Shown in pieces: positions 9,118-20,496 of a DNA stretch of 64,000 nt (positions within the stretch are counted from its first letter, which is position 1; every line of letters begins with the position of its first letter). Under the pieces are notes generated by a model. The model was not told the DNA's origin and searched no databases. It saw nothing but the letters and a program-made list of their open reading frames with translations. A program made the translations under genes and the position numbers. The stretch spans positions 45,388 to 109,387 of the forward strand of contig JBAOKB010000028.1 in the NCBI GenBank assembly GCA_037044905.1, in the 5' to 3' direction. The DNA comes from Hortaea werneckii (lineage: Eukaryota > Ascomycota > Dothideomycetes > Mycosphaerellales > Teratosphaeriaceae).

Positions 9118-11638
9118 TCACGTCCGCGGCCGGATCGGCAAGAAATTGCCTACGATGAGTGCCGGTCTGAAGAGCGAGCGAAATGAGAAAAAGATTCATC
9201 AGCCTCAGTTTCCCCCGACATCAAGTAAGATATTTTGCAAAAAAAACAAAAAAAACAAAAAAGGGGGGGGGGGGGGGGGGGGGGGGGAATGGCAAGGGGA
9301 CCGGGGGGGAGGGAGAAACTCACATATTATGATTATCCCGCCGAATAGTAAAGGAGAAGCAGCACTTCTTCGTCCTTACTGTTGCCGTCCCACTACTACC
9401 ACCAGCACCACCAGCACCACCACTCACGTTCCCAGCACTACTATTCCCAGCACTCCCACTGGTCCCACCAGTAGCAGGTGCGCCCGAGTCGGAAGATTCT
9501 TTCCCTTTACTGTTGCTGTTGCTGTTGCCGCTGGTGTCCTGGGTATGGTTACTAGTCTTGTTGCTGTTGCTATTGTTATGGTCAGAACCCTTATTAGCCA
9601 AGGGCGACAACGAAGAGTTCTTCCCCTGCGCCTCAGTCGTCGTCGTCGAAGTGCGGGAAGCCTCCGGCCTTCCCTGCTGCTGCCCCTGCTGCTGACCCTG
9701 CTGACCTTGCTGCTGCCAACTCCCCTCCCTCCTCGCACTCCCACCCCCACTCCCACTCCCACCGCCGCCCTCCCCCTCCACACTCCCATCCCCCGGAACC
9801 TTCACCGAACAACTGGTCAAAATCGCCTTCTGCGACCCATCAAAAGCAATCGCGCCAAACTTCTCCCAATAACTAACCAGACTCTCCTCCTCGAGGACCT
9901 CATGAATCGCCAACCTCCCATCCCTTAAACTCTCCATCCCCACCCCAATCAACTCGGCCATTTCCCTGTTTCCCCTAAAAATCTCCCCCGTCCGACGCCA
10001 ACAGCACGCGGGGATCGCCATACTCGCGAACACGCGGTCATATTCCATCAAGCTGCGCTCGAACCACATTTCCACGAGCACGAGCTGCATATCGGTGAGT
10101 TCCTGCATTGCCTCGCGGAATTTGGGCCGGAACCGCGAAAGTTGGGAGAGGATGCGACGTTGGCTGGAGGGGAGCAAGTGCCGGGACATGTAGGATTGCA
10201 GGCGGGCGTAGCCGCGGACGTAGTTGAAGGGTTTCAGCATGCCGGCGTCGTATTTGGCGCGGAGGAGCTTGTGGAGGCGGTCTGAGGCCGAGGTGAGTCC
10301 CGCAGGGTCGGCGGCCGTGAGGAAGTAGTTGTTGCGGGCTTTGTTGGGGTCGGTGGAGGTGGTGGTGGATGGTTCGCCGGGTTTAGGGGGTGGGGGTTGG
10401 AGGGGTTGGGGCTGTTGAGGTGGATGGTGAGGTTGGTGTTGGCGGTGGTGTTGGGTGGGTTGATTTGAGGGCTGAAGGGGTTGTTGTTGTTGTTGCTGTT
10501 GTTGTTGGTGAGGAGATTGTTGGAGGTGTTGTGGTTGAATGTGGTGTTGTTGTTGAGATGGAGGCCGATTCTGAGGTTGAGATTGAGGTTGTTGATTTGG
10601 AGTCTGTTGGCCGAAATTTTGGCTGAGAGCATTGATACTGCTGGTGCTTAGAAGAGGGTCGTTGAAGAGGGTTTGGGCTTCGTCGGTCGAATACATGGCT
10701 CCATCGTCCAGTAAGGAAGAAGACAGAAAGTCGTTGAGCAGATTATACTCATTCGTCACTTCCGATGTGTTAAACATGTAATTCGGATGTAGATGATGCA
10801 TATCTTGGAATTGGTTCCAACTGTTGTTGTTGTTCCCGTTGTTATTCCAATCGAAGTTGTTCATCTGCAGATTGGCCGGGTTGGTGGTTTGTGGAGCTCC
10901 GCTCGCCATATTTGCAGCAGGAGGAGGTGGAGGAGGTGGTTGCTGGCGTTGCAATTGCGCAGGCGACAGCTGATCCGGCTGTGGTAGACCCTGCTGTCCA
11001 GCTGTTACCGGGTTGCCCGTCCCGTCGATGCCATTCCCACCAGGCATCCCGCCCGCACCTTGGCCTGGAAATTGCATGCCGGTCCCTGCAGCACCACCGA
11101 CCCCTCCATCCATCTGCGCTCCCATCATTCCGCCCCCGCTCGTCTCCGGTTCCTCTGTTGGGGCTGGCGCAATGGCAACCCCACCAACATCCGCTCCCGA
11201 CACCGCTCCGCCATCGCTCTTCGTCCGTTTGGGGCCCTCGCGCGGCTCATCATGACACAAGTGACCAATATCTCGCTTCACACATCGGGTGCATGGGCGT
11301 TCCAAGTCGCATGTCATGTGGGAGCGGCGACAGTAGACGCAGGCATGGTTGACCTTGCGACGTTTCTGCTTTTTGCTGCCGTTGCCATTGGCGGCGTCGG
11401 TTTCGGCCGCAGTCTCGGAAGGTTTGCGCTTGATGGGCGAGGGTTGGTTGGCGGGGGGCTGGGGTGGTTGTGGTGGATGGTGGGCGGAGGGGTGTTGTGA
11501 GGGGGAGTGCATGGCGGGGGAGTGGCCGTTCGGGGCGGAGTTGTCGTGTGGACGGTCGGTCGCGGCCGGTGTTAGCTGGTGCGAAGACATGCCGGAACGA
11601 CTTCCATTGGGCAGGGCGGGGCGGGGGAGATGGTGCAA
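9118..11638 (-). CDS. Zn2Cys6 regulator with PAS-like domain, AcuM/Rds2 (gluconeogenesis) type, 787 aa
   Basis: Proposed model complement(join(9118..9166,9324..11638)). The DNA-binding domain is at about residues 93-128 (RRKVNHACVYCRRSHMTC..., Cys spacing 2-6-5-2-8). A long Gln/Pro/Asn-rich linker with poly-Gln stretches follows, then a conserved C-terminal half including FRGNREMAELIGVGMESL, the PAS-like segment of the AcuM/Rds2/Ert1 family that activates gluconeogenic genes. The main frame stops just after CCFSFTIRRDNHN, but a GTGAGT donor there and a CTCTTCAG acceptor 157 nt later add the 16-residue exon IPALIVGNFLPIRPRT, which I recall as the family's conserved C-terminus. That last intron carries a 25-nt G/C homopolymer. 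The start may be 11638 or 11590 (MSSHQL). Confidence 0.85.
9167..9323 (-). other. 3'-terminal intron of the AcuM-like gene containing a 25-nt G/C run
   Basis: A 157-nt intron (minus strand GTGAGT...CTTCAG), longer than most introns in this window. Plus-strand bases 9263-9287 are 25 consecutive G (C in the transcript), next to A-rich blocks (T-rich in the transcript). The exon it exposes restores a family-like C-terminus, which is why I accept the intron despite its odd composition. Confidence 0.7.
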
Positions 11639-12284
11639 TGCGATGCGATGCGATGCGAGAGACGGCGAGTTGCGTGGGAAGGGAAGTGGGGTAGGAGGTA
11701 GGTGCTGTATCTAGAACTCCGAGGACCGATCTGGGCGTGTTTCAAGTCGAGAGAATCAGGCAGGCAGGCGCGAAGAGAGGGAAGCGACCGATGGGGCAAG
11801 TCTACATCGATTACGGAAAGAGAATGAGACGGAGCAAGAGCTGTACAGGAGCTGTGCCTCGTCCACTACTGGCAGGGAAGTAGCGACGGCAACCGCGACG
11901 GCAGCAGCAAATGGCAGCGAATGCGGAGTACCTAGTAAGGTAAGCTCCAACGGTTTTGGCAGCCTCAGGCATTTGAGATGATGGATTGCCCGCTGGGGTT
12001 GAGTCAGCATCCAGTGACGTCGGGCGTTTCACATGCAGAAGGCACCTGTGGACCTGTGGACCAGGGTCAGATCTGCAATTGCTCAAGCACAGCAAGCGGG
12101 GCACGACGATCCGGCAAGCACATCCGACAAGCGAACGAACGAACGAACGAACGAAGAAGGAACAAACCACTGAAGCTTCCCATCCAGTATCATCAACCAT
12201 CCACCGCTCTGAGCTCGATATCCCCCGCTGTATCAGGCATCCGCCATACCCTCCGCACCGACCATCACCACCACCACCACCATC
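11639..12284. promoter_or_regulatory. Divergent promoter region with short tandem repeats
   Basis: 646 bp between the AcuM-like gene (minus) and the PNPOx-like gene (plus). It contains a (GATGC)n-type repeat at about 11637-11660, a tetranucleotide (CGAA)6 at about 12132-12155, and a CAC/CAT-rich stretch just before the start at 12285. No gene is seen. Confidence 0.5.
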
Positions 12285-13187
12285 ATGACAGACGCACAAC
12301 CCCCCCTCACCTGGGAAGGCAGCGCCTCCTCCAACCCCATCGTCTCCGACACCCTCCCCGACGAAGTCATCACCTGTCTGCAAAACTCGCGCTTCGTAAG
12401 AATCCACTACCATCCGCCCTTCCCCTCCCTCACCGCCCACTAGACCCTAACCCTCCAACTCCAGCTCCACCTCGCAACCGCCTTAAACAACCGGCCCCAC
12501 GTCAGCCTAATGAACTACACCTACCTGCCCACGCACCCCTTCGTCTCGCACCACCGGACCCAACTCCCCCTCGCCGGACCGCTAATAATCATGACCTCGA
12601 ACCCGGCCTCGAAGAAAACCCTCAATCTCCTCCAGAACCACAACGTCTCCCTACTCGTGCACGACTGGGTCAGCAGCCGTCCACCGCACCTGACCGGCGA
12701 ACGGGAACGGAGTCCCACGGGAGGAGGCGGCCGAGCTAGCAGTCTAGCCAACATGCTCATGCAGATGAATTCGGCGGCCGTGTCGAGCATTTCCGCCACG
12801 ATGAACGGGGAGGCAATGGTGCTGGAAGCCGGGACGGAGGAGGAGAGGTGGTGTCGGGAGCAGCATCTGCTGAACAACACGTTCGAAGCTGGCGGTGGTG
12901 GGGGTGGCGAGGTAGGCGGAGGAGCAGCAGCAGGGATGGGAAATGGAAGTGATGGTCGACAAGCAGGAGAAGGGGGTGCCGTCCTCTCCACCTCTCCCTC
13001 GCAGCCCCGTAGCGGCGACGGCGGGAGGAGTAGTTATATTGAGGACCAGGACGTTCGGGTTGTGGTGGTCAGGATACGGGATGGGAGGATTAGCGATTGG
13101 AAGGGGGGAGTCAAGGATTTTGTCCTCAGTCATGCTGGGGAGGATGCGGAAGGGGGGAGGGGGATGGTTAATGGAGTTGGACATTAA
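12285..13187 (+). CDS. PNPOx-like FMN-binding split-barrel protein, 277 aa
   Basis: Proposed model join(12285..12395,12465..13187), with a 69-nt phase-0 intron (GTAAGA...TCCAG). The N-terminal half resembles the fungal YLR456W/YPR172W group of pyridoxamine-5'-phosphate-oxidase-like proteins: LPDEVITCLQNSRF-LHLATALNNRPHVSLMNYTYLP, then LIIMTSNPASKKTLNLLQNHNVSLLVHDW. These are FMN- or F420-fold split barrels with no established substrate. The middle (residues about 125-210) is Gly/Ser-rich and probably disordered. The C-terminus (VRVVVVRIRDGRISDWKGG) closes the barrel. Exon 1 is needed for the conserved start of the fold. Confidence 0.8.
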
Positions 13188-13403
13188 GGGGGAGAAAGTA
13201 CAATTTTATCTTCACAGGGGCTTTCTCTTTTCCTTTGTCTTTTCCTTTTTTTTTTTTTTTTTGGTGGCGGGGTTCGCTGGGCAGCTGGATGAGTGTGGGA
13301 GATGATGATTCGTGTGCGTGGGGATGGACGCGGATGGATTTGTGCGCGTGGAGATGTTGGGACGATGGGGTCGGGGAACGAAGGGGGCAGGAGGAGCAAC
13401 CGA

Positions 13404-13464
<61 letters not shown>

Positions 13465-13536
13465 GAAATATGGCCTGCTGCGACTTTGTAAGATCGGGGG
13501 GCACTGCTTATCGATGCACACCCGACTCATTTCCTT

Positions 13537-13567
<31 letters not shown>

Positions 13568-15157
13568 TTTTTTTTTTTCTTTTCTCTCTTAATTTCTCTA
13601 CCTTGCTGCTAGCTACCGAAAACTAGCTACTAATGCCTACCGGTCTTAGCAGGAAGAAGAGGATTGAGAGTGAAATCCTTTTAAACAATCGGAATCCTTA
13701 TACTCGGATAATGGACAAGGGAAAAGCGGAACGAAACGAAACTAAATCCCCCTACATTCTAACACTATGCTTACCGTTCGTTCATCTTATTACAAGAATA
13801 CTTCGGGAAGGGGGGTTTCCGCTATTTTCTCCTTTCTTTCTCTCTCTTTATGTTTTCTAGATCCTACTAGCTAACCCTTATACTAGAGGGCGGGAGAGGG
13901 ATAAAGGGGAGGGGAGAGGGAAAGGGTAGAAGAGGAAGGGTTAGATAGTAAGGGGAGGGGAAAGGGGTTAGTAGAGGAGTAGGTAGAGGGTTAGGTATTC
14001 GAGATAAAGGAGGTAGGCGAATATAGGGTTGTTACTAGGGAGTAGGAACGTTGTCTAGTTAGTTTCTCTAAACGTACTATTGTTTTCGCCTTCCCCTACC
14101 TACCTCTCCTATTCCTCTTTCTACTAAGTAAGAGGGATAGAGAAGGGGGGGGGAGATTAGCGAGAAAGCATAGATTAATGGATAGGAGGAAGGGCAGTCC
14201 TTTTTTTTTTCTTTCTTTCTTCTTTCTTTTTTTTTTTTTCTTTTCTTTCCCCTTTTGTTGGTAGGAAACATTTCTATTGGCTTTCTCCGCGGGTCGAATA
14301 AATCGATAGACTTGCACAGGTCATAGAGATTTAGTAGATGGTGTATAAATGGATTCGGCTACACTTGCAGCGACAGCAACAGCAGCAGCAGTAGCGACGA
14401 CGCCGAGGTGTGACCAAGCTTTACCTCGCTTAAAAGCCATATCAGACTTGCAGTAGTAGGAAGGTAGCAGTTTGCAGACTCCGAACGATGAAATTTTCCC
14501 CGCGGGGTCGTCGCATCTGTCGATCTACAGATCTCAACTTCCCGTTCCTCTCACAGGCTCATAGCTTTCCTAGCGACCCTCCGAAATAGCCCTCGGAGCT
14601 ACTTCCTATTGGTCCATCCGACTTCAATCCTGTCTCCTACTTTCTAAAACTTCACCAGCCGCGGTGCGGGCTTGGAAGGTCTTGGGAGCCCCTGTACCGG
14701 ACCTCGTGGACCTTTCAGGTTTGTTTCGTTTACTTTGCTAGCCCGTCCGAGAGGAAGCATGGCTTACACTTCGATTTCCCGACATATTATTGAGCTAAAG
14801 CGACTGGGATGGGGGGGGGGCCACGATGTAAACCATGTGATGGGCACTGCTGTCACCGTCGCTTAAAATGTGGGCAACGGCAACAGTTGCCCTCTCTCTT
14901 CTCTCTTTTCTTCTCTTCGTCGGGCCAAGAAGTATTGACAGATGCATGACGGCGTCGAAGTTGGATGGAGGGACGGACGACTCTCAGGTAGGTACGGGGA
15001 TTGAAGGTTTGTTATTTATTGCATGCTCTACTTCCCTTTCTATCGCAAAGCCAGTCTTGATTCGTTTTTTCCTTTTTCCATCTGCGAGGACGATACTCCC
15101 ATCGCTTTCGTTCTTCATCGTCCGGGTTATCTCTCACACTTCCCCCTCCAATCAACC
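13188..15157. repeat. Low-complexity intergenic region with (GA)27, a 30-nt C run and purine-rich tracts
   Basis: About 2 kb with no supported gene. It contains a T run at 13247-13262, (GA)n at 13407-13460, a run of 30 C at 13538-13567 followed directly by 12 T, a purine-rich block at about 13880-14010, and T-rich tracts at 14201-14250. A short CAG/CAA-type repeat lies near 14375-14400. The part from about 14650 on should hold the promoter of the multicopper gene. Composition is very similar to the 8.2-9.1 kb spacer. Confidence 0.75.
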
Positions 15158-17360
15158 ATGGCCCCTCTACCTTCCTCCTCCCGCCTTCTCTCCCTAGCAA
15201 CTCTCCTCGCCCTCCCGCTCGCCAACGCCCAGTCCTATGTCACCACTACCATAGGCACGACGGTAACAACCGTCACCACAACCGCCACAACCAGCGACCA
15301 CTCTTCCTCATCATCACCAGACCAAGACCCCGAATCCCCCTACCTCTCCTCCTGCGCCGCCGGCCTCAACGGCGTCCTCCCCTCCCCAACCCCCGCGCAA
15401 TGGGACTACTCAGGCAACGTCCGCCGCTACTACATCGCCGCCGAAGAAGTCGAATGGGACTACGCGCCGAGCGGATGGGACAACTGGCTCGGGGTCCCCA
15501 TGGCCAACTCCCCGCGAGCCAACATGGCCGGCGCCAACACCTACGGCACCAAATGGCTCAACGCGCTATACCGGGGCTACACGGACGCGAGCTTCACGGA
15601 GCTCACGGAGCAACCGCCCTGGCAGGGCACCCAGGGTCCGACGATCCGCAGCGAAGTCGGGGATCTGGTGGAAATCATGTTCCTGAACCGGCTGAGCCGG
15701 AACTACGCCACCGTGCATTCCATGGGCCTCACGTACGTCAAGGCTGATGGCGGGGCGACGTATGCGAATGTTACGGACCCCGGGAGGAATATTACCCTCG
15801 GTGAGGCGGATGCCGTGCCGCCGAGTAATGTGTATGAGGGGGTTGAGCCTGGTGGGTGTGTGGTTTATAAGTGGATGGTTGAGGAGGATTCGGGCCCGGA
15901 TGAGGGGGATGTTTCGAAGGTGAGGAGACTGATCTTTTCCCCTTTTCCTTTTTCTCCCCTTCTTTTGCTTCTTTTTATTTTTTGATTTTTTGTGGTTGGA
16001 GTAATTACTCCTCGTCTGAATCTGCGCTCTGCTCTCTTTCTTATCTGCCTCTCCCCCACCCGCGCCTGCGTTCGGTCACCGGTAAGAGGGGTAAAATGAA
16101 AGGGGCTGAGCAACCCATGATCAACATACTGACGTTCTGTCCTTCCTTCGTGGATTCCTACAGGTCCACAGCTACCATTCCTACGTCGCGATGCAACAGG
16201 ACACCAACGCGGGCCTGATCGGTCCCCATATCACCTACGGCCGCGGCCTAATGGAGCAGACTATGGCCGAGTACCGCGAGTTCACGCTGCTGTACATGAT
16301 CTACGAGGAAAGCGATTCCTGGCTTTCGGCGCAGAATGCCGAGAGGTTGAGGGCTGGGGGTAACGGGAATAGTAAGCGCGCCGCTGACGAAGCGGAGGAG
16401 CCTAGCTTCTGGCGGAGGTGGTTGCAGCCTCGTGCGCCGTGGGGTCCTCGTGCTGCGCGGTCTGGCGGCTCCCATGATGATGGGACGTGGGGACAGAAGA
16501 ACCGGGTTGCGGATCCCTCTTCTTCCTCTGCTTCATCTAGCGCGGGCAACGCGGCACCTACAGGTGCCATGGGCGCTATGCCCATAGGAAGCGGAGGAAT
16601 GCCAGGCGGTGGATCCATGATGCCTATGCCTGGGAGCATCGACACGGAGAACCTCTATTCCGCCAACCAGTCCGTCTGGCGACCGCAGGTGATCAACCTG
16701 TCTGGATCGAACCAGTTTGGTGGACAGGCGCCTTCATTCTTTACTATGAGTAAGTTGCGAACACTCCCTACCCTCCCGTTGCCTGCTTTGGTCGATGTAT
16801 TCAGGTGGACTGACATTGACCTTCCTTTTCTTACCTTTAACAGATGGATACATCTTCGCCAACAACCCCATCTTCGACATGTGCTTCGATGACAAGGTCA
16901 TCTGGTACGTCAACTCGTACGGCAGCATGTCGCACGTCTTCCACATGTAAGTTTACCCCAATCTCCTCGAGGGCGAGCGAGCCGTATTAGCCCAAGCCCG
17001 CCCTTTCCAGCTTTGCGCAGACCCTCTCTGACGGAGCGAGCACACACAGGCACGGGAACAACTTCGAGTACGGCGGCGTAACAAGCTACGCCATCTCCGT
17101 CAACGACGGCGAAGGGAAGACGCTGTACATGGACGCCACTGGAGCCGGACTATGGCAAGTCCTCTGCCACGTCAACTGTAAGTGCAATTCCTCGCCCCCA
17201 ACCCCCCTTACTGTCGACAGGAAGAGCCTCGGCAGCTAACACGACTTCTTTGTGATTCCCAGTCCATCATACCCTCGGAATGTTAGCCAATTACCAGGTC
17301 TACTACCCTGGCGAGTGTCCGCTTCCGGCTCTTGAGTCGAGTTCGGAAGGTACTTCCTAA
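15158..17360 (+). CDS. Secreted ceruloplasmin-like multicopper (cupredoxin) protein, 558 aa, five exons
   Basis: Proposed model join(15158..15919,16164..16749,16844..16946,17050..17177,17263..17360). All phases match, and introns are 244, 94, 103 and 85 nt. A signal peptide (residues 1-25) and a Thr/Ser-rich stretch precede a first cupredoxin domain resembling ceruloplasmin/hephaestin (YYIAAEEVEWDYAP, TIRSEVGDLVEIMFLN). The last domain carries SHVFHMHGNNF (about 480-489) and CHVNFHHTLGM (523-533). The C-x4-H-x4-M spacing of a type-1 copper site is intact. Of the four HxH motifs that build the trinuclear cluster, three have lost one histidine: H187-S-M, H259-S-Y and L-C523-H524. Only H483-M-H485 is complete. 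The protein may therefore bind type-1 copper without being a full oxidase. The middle (about 300-420) is a low-complexity insert. Confidence 0.8.
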
Positions 17361-19733
17361 GTGCATGTGCTTAGGCTGTTGTGAGGGGCAAGATATTCGG
17401 GGAGTGCTTAGGGAGGAAGGGTTGAAATAATGTCTATGAGTGTCAGTATGCAACGAAATGCGACAAGCGTTTTTCCCTCTTCTTTCTTTTTCCCGGCCTC
17501 TTGCGCCCGAGTTCTCCCAACTGGCCTCTCATCCCTTTCCAACTGCCTCCCTCTTCTTCTTTTTTTTTTTTTCTTTTTCTCCCTTACTCCTGTGTGTCTT
17601 CTTGTGCTCCATGCTTTCCCTCGGGTTCTCAGCATTGGCTATTACGTCTCCATGGACGATAATCATTCTGAGTAGTTGCCGGTAATGAGATGCTGCCTCA
17701 TTACAATGCTTTTGATTGCGATGATCTTACTTTTGGCCTCCTTTCTACCGTTTCGTATGGCCGGGTGGTATACATAACGACCACCCTACCTTGCTTGAAA
17801 CCACGCAACGGCCTCCAAAAAAGTTACCGGCACAACAATGCAAGCTCATGTCGATATAGCCACCTTCAGATATAGCCACCTTTAGTGCCAGAAATCAGCC
17901 GGCTGCTGCAAGTGTAGATCTTATTCATTCCGTACAATAGCTTTCGCTTGAGGTTATCGATATCGCTTAAGCCGTCCATCTTATGACGTTGCGGACTAAG
18001 CTAGAGGATTATGATGTGCGCCGGTAGAAGCAGAAATGAAGCCATGGGATAATCAATCCTCTGAATGATGTCCTTACCGGAAAGAGTTTCCGCAGACATG
18101 ATGATAGTCTGGCATGGATAAGACTGTTTGTTAGCCATATGCAACGCGAGTGGTCGGAGCGTAGCTTTTGTCCAAGGCCGTTTGTCCTTTCTAGTCGGGT
18201 GCCAGATGGATTTTGGTCGGAGATTGGCCATTGGTGACCGCATAATCTTTGTTTCACGGGCTCTTGCTAACGTTCCATGCTTTTCTGCCTACCATGTAGG
18301 TTGGAGTGGACCATGCAACGCTCAATAATGGTGAGTGTTGAATTGGTCGCTCCATGAGTGATGATACACTAACCGGAGCGAGCCTTAGCACGGAAAGTTC
18401 CATTCAAAGCGTTAAGGGGGCCTTCGTCTGGCCCCGTTGGTGGAAGAGCCGTTGTGACTTAGGCCAAGGCCGACACAGTGAGCCCCGCCGAATCATCAGT
18501 TCTTCATTGATGACATCTTCATGTTCGGTCGTCACAATAGAGCTGCTATTATAACACTAAGGCATGTCTCTCGCTCGCAAACCACGACTACGACTGTTAC
18601 CAAGACATTCATGGATGCTTCAATGGCAGTACGGAGCTGGCATTGTTGAGAGCGCCAAGTGACCGGTGCTGCTGATCCAGTAGGTCTCTACGATTCCCAA
18701 AAGCCGAATGATCGTCATAATGAGCTGTCAAATTCCTGCACCAACAGATTGGTTAGCAGATCAGATCCACCAAGTGACATTGAGGAGAAATCTCGGTGAG
18801 CTTTTCGGGGTCTACTGTACTCAGCATGTATGCTATCAACCCTACGGTTGCTATAGTAGTAGTCTGGAGCCAACATAGATGCAGTTACCAAAAACGGCAA
18901 CCTCACTGCCGTCTTAGCTTGCCTCGCACGGTAAAACGTTTGCAGATCTTCACAGTCGCCTGCGGCCCGACCGATGGAAGGGTTCAAGCCGCTCACGTGC
19001 CCGCTAGCAACTCTCGCTCGTACTCCACCTCACAACTCTGGCATACTAGTAGGTCTTACCGGTGGGCACACCGACAAGAACGTTTGCTTAAGTTCTCCTT
19101 TTAGCTCACCGAAAACCCTTCTCCTGCTCTTGGCTGAATCAATTGTGGATGCGTTTACCGCGCAAGGTGGCTGTAGAAGGCAATTGCCCATAGCCACGAA
19201 CACGGCATGGCACCACGGCAATAATAGCGAGAGTTACAGTCGACCCGCTCTGCCTTCCGATGGTGTCTGAAATTGCTGTACTGTGATGCATAGCGAAACC
19301 GAAAAAATGTCACTCATGAGGCTACTCTGAATTTCATGCTCATTATTCGCTGGGGTGAGGAGGGTCGATTTTCTCCAAAATCAGAGCCGTAGTATCGGCT
19401 GAATGTGATAGCGGGAACGTTGCCACTATGCCTTCGCTATACTGTGTCCACATTCGGCTCCTTCAGATCATTCCCTAATCTGGCGGGGTTGCTCCACTCA
19501 TTCATTTGAGATCTTGCTCTCCAAATCAATTATGCGCTTGTTTACACACCCACCACTGCCTTTCCAACCGTTTCCTCGATGGCCATCAACGTCTACTACA
19601 ATTGCGCTAGGGAACATTGATGCTCTGATCTCCACCTCGCTATAGCCTCCGTCCAACTGCTCAATGTAGTAGTTGCTCGAATGCCAAGGGAAATTGAGGA
19701 CCGATCAATTCAGTTGCGGTCGAGCTTCACGCA
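17361..19733. other. Long intergenic region, no gene recognised
   Basis: About 2.4 kb of ordinary composition. Only short overlapping frames (under about 105 codons) occur on both strands, without family resemblance, signal peptides or consistent splice structure. I see no terminal repeats, tRNA or RIP signature. Pyrimidine-rich sequence at 17460-17600 follows the multicopper gene. Confidence 0.5.
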
Positions 19734-19740
19734 TATATAA
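19734..19740 (+). promoter_or_regulatory. TATA box of the HsbA-like gene
   Basis: TATATAA lies 107 bp upstream of the ATG at 19847, within GCATATATAAAGCC. Position and sequence fit a strong, inducible secreted-protein promoter. This is inferred from sequence only. Confidence 0.6.
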
Positions 19741-19846
19741 AGCCTGCTGTAGCCTCTTGAAACCCTAGACATTCTCCATCCACAGCTCTCCATTTGACAT
19801 CGCCATCACCTCCTCAGTGACCAAGTCTCCGCCTCCAACAAGCATC

Positions 19847-20496
19847 ATGCAATTCTTCAAGTTCTTCTCCGCCCTTGCGCTTACCAGCGTTGTCTCGGGT
19901 GCCGCTATCCAGAACGAGAAGCGAGCCGTCACAGCCGACCAGATGGTGGCCAACATCAAAAAGGTCACCCAACTGTCTCAGGACCTTCAGCCCAAAGCCG
20001 ATGCGATCAGCACCGACGGCCTCGGCTTCGTCACTACCAACCAGTTTCAGCCTGTCATCGAGGGCTTCCAGCAGATCATTCGCGTGGTTTACGACGACAT
20101 TGACAGCATGTCGGACTCGACTGAGTATACTGCGGCGAACGCTCAGCCTGTCTGTGATGCCTTCTCGGACTTCATCGTTGTTCACCAGGAGCTGCTGAGA
20201 ATTATGATCGGCAAGTCCGGCCTGCTCGAGTCCATCTTCCTTGGACCTGTGGCCGCCGTCTTGCGCAGCCTCGAGGAGGTCGTTGACGTAAGTGCCTCCC
20301 TTGAGTGTGCCTTTGCCTCTCACACGATGCTGACTACATTTCTTTGATTTAGAGCCTCGCCTTTGGTGTCATCGACTCCGTTCCTAGTTGCCAGGCCTCG
20401 GCCACCCAGCAGAAGCGTGATCTTGACGACACGCTCGACAAAGCCATCTGCGTCTACACGCCTGCAGGTAGCTTGATTGGTGGTCTCACCTGCTAA
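19847..20496 (+). CDS. Secreted HsbA-like (hydrophobic surface binding) protein, 194 aa
   Basis: Proposed model join(19847..20287,20353..20496), with a 65-nt phase-0 intron. A clear signal peptide (MQFFKFFSALALTSVVSGA) precedes a helical body with KRAVTADQMVANIKKVTQLSQDLQPKA and a long amphipathic pattern typical of the HsbA/cell-wall galactomannoprotein domain. Two Cys near the end (PSCQAS and AICVYT) could form a disulfide. HsbA proteins adsorb to hydrophobic surfaces and help recruit cutinase- or polyesterase-type enzymes. Related proteins are cell-wall antigens. The nine residues upstream in frame (from 19817) would spoil the signal peptide, so 19847 is the preferred start. Confidence 0.85.

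Noticed and set aside
12444..12456. CCCTAACCCT telomere-like sequence
   Set aside because: Only about one and a half units, inside the pyrimidine-rich 3' part of an intron; chance.
13293..13592. Frames of about 100-125 codons across the (GA)n repeat
   Set aside because: They encode only Arg-Glu repeats from the microsatellite; not credible genes.
17361..19733. Possible decayed transposon in the long gene-free interval
   Set aside because: No terminal repeats, no RIP-type composition and no transposase-like peptide could be found by eye.
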